DNA of 64,000 bases from Denitromonas iodatirespirans (GTDB taxonomy: Bacteria; Pseudomonadota; Gammaproteobacteria; Burkholderiales; Rhodocyclaceae), in assembly GCF_018524365.1 (NCBI RefSeq), contig NZ_JAEKFT010000022.1, positions 1 to 64,000 on the forward strand. The letters are read 5' to 3'. The translations under genes were made by a program, and so were the position numbers. Positions within the stretch are counted from its first letter, which is position 1. The number at the start of each line of letters is the position of its first letter. The notes under the pieces are model-generated. The model saw only the letters and a list, made by a program, of their open reading frames with translations, had not been told where the DNA came from and searched no databases. Of the stretch, positions 63,445 to 64,000 are shown piece by piece.

Positions 63445-64000
63445 TCAGAAAGTGCGCTGGATGTTGAAGCTGATGAAGTCGCGGTCCTTGCGCGTCTGCT
63501 TGAACGAGAGCACCGGACCGGCCGAGTTCTGCGGGGTGACGAAGCTGAATTCGTCACCGATGAAGCGCACGTAGCTCACGCCGAATTTCCAGGTGTTCTG
63601 GTAGGTGCCGTTCAGCCCGAGGCTGAAATCTCCGCCGTAGGAGGCGCCGCCGTTGAAGTTGGCGATGGCGCCGGAGCGGCCGGCGAAGTTGTAGCCCAGG
63701 CCGATCGGCACCTCGATGTCGAGGCCCGGCAGCACCTGGAAGTAGGCCGGCGAGAAGATCATGCGGCCGCCCCAGGCATCGCGCGTGGTGTTGGGGTCGA
63801 GCGCGGCCTTGTTCTTGGTCACTGACAGCACGCGGTTCCAGGCCAGTTCGAACAGGAAGGAACCGCCTTCCCACAGCGCGTTGGGCTGCAGCACGTAGAT
63901 GCCCGACAGGTTGGCGTGGGCGGTTTTACCGACCGGGTAGCGGATGTCCCGATCATTGTCGCCAGTGCCGCCCAAGGCATACAGCACGACCTGCGGATCG
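63445..64000 (-). CDS. DUF1302 outer-membrane protein, second copy (C-terminal part)
   Basis: The last 184 or so codons of a DUF1302 barrel; the N terminus lies beyond the right edge. Conserved segments match the copy at 43466-45163: NLSGIYVLQPNALWEGGSF, DAWGGRMIFSPAYFQVLPGLD, LGYNFAGRSGAIANFNGG and the terminal strand DFISFNIQRTF with the C-terminal Phe recognised by the barrel-insertion machinery. The reading frame is still open at base 64000 (a possible GTG at 63987 is internal). Confidence 0.88.
   Translation of the reverse strand, partial: DPQVVLYALGGTGDNDRDIRYPVGKTAHANLSGIYVLQPNALWEGGSFLFELAWNRVLSVTKNKAALDPNTTRDAWGGRMIFSPAYFQVLPGLDIEVPIGLGYNFAGRSGAIANFNGGASYGGDFSLGLNGTYQNTWKFGVSYVRFIGDEFSFVTPQNSAGPVLSFKQTRKDRDFISFNIQRTF

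Overview
The window is about 64 kb of GC-rich (roughly two thirds G+C by eye), densely coded DNA with short intergenic gaps. Gene content and protein style (PAP-type polyphosphate kinase, phosphoribulokinase next to tkt-gap-pgk, LapD/LapG, DctB/DctD-like regulators, DUF1302/DUF1329 pairs, a ferulate pathway) suggest a betaproteobacterium, most likely of the Rhodocyclales (Azoarcus/Thauera/Zoogloea-like). That placement is inference. No rRNA, tRNA or CRISPR array was seen.

Left part (1-8470): the 3' end of an IS3-type transposase at the edge, then a leftward carbon cluster: phosphoribulokinase, transketolase, GAPDH, an erythrose-4-phosphate-dehydrogenase-like GAPDH paralogue and phosphoglycerate kinase, closed by a clear intrinsic terminator. 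Next come an inositol-phosphatase-family gene and rsmE. Central housekeeping and signalling (8500-22411): polyphosphate:AMP phosphotransferase, argA, a PAS-GGDEF protein, yggX, phoU, rpiA, a Lap-type c-di-GMP output module (LapG protease, LapD-like receptor with degenerate GGDEF/EAL, and a divergent TolC-family protein fused to an NTF2-like domain), fumC and trhP.

Acidic amino-acid block (22587-34787): LysR regulator, aspartase, a DctB/DctD (AauS/AauR-like) two-component system, a sigma-54 promoter, a glutamate/aspartate ABC transporter (gltIJKL), a chemoreceptor and a second binding protein. This reads as one uptake, catabolism and taxis module.

Aromatic block (35288-64000): a LysR-type regulator with two HTH domains; a hydrolase / SnoaL-like / LigA-like mini-operon; a leftward operon of acetoacetyl-CoA-synthetase-like ligase, hydroxycinnamoyl-CoA hydratase-lyase (HCHL) and aldehyde dehydrogenase, divergent from a DUF1302-DUF1329 pair; then a ferulate pathway (MarR regulator, second HCHL, vanillin dehydrogenase, feruloyl-CoA synthetase, tannase/feruloyl-esterase-family enzyme, amidohydrolase). 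Two MDR dehydrogenases with an HSL-type esterase follow, then a leftward DUF1302-DUF1329-Ycf48-like-MMPL module running off the right edge. Together these could release ferulate from esters, activate it, cleave it to vanillin plus acetyl-CoA and oxidise vanillin to vanillate. The DUF1302/DUF1329/Ycf48/MMPL proteins form a candidate, poorly described trans-envelope transport system. The strongest uncharacterised signals are that module, a 42-bp element repeated at both divergent promoters of 42873-43465, the double-HTH LysR regulator, the TolC-NTF2 fusion, and mosaic near-identity between the two HCHL genes.
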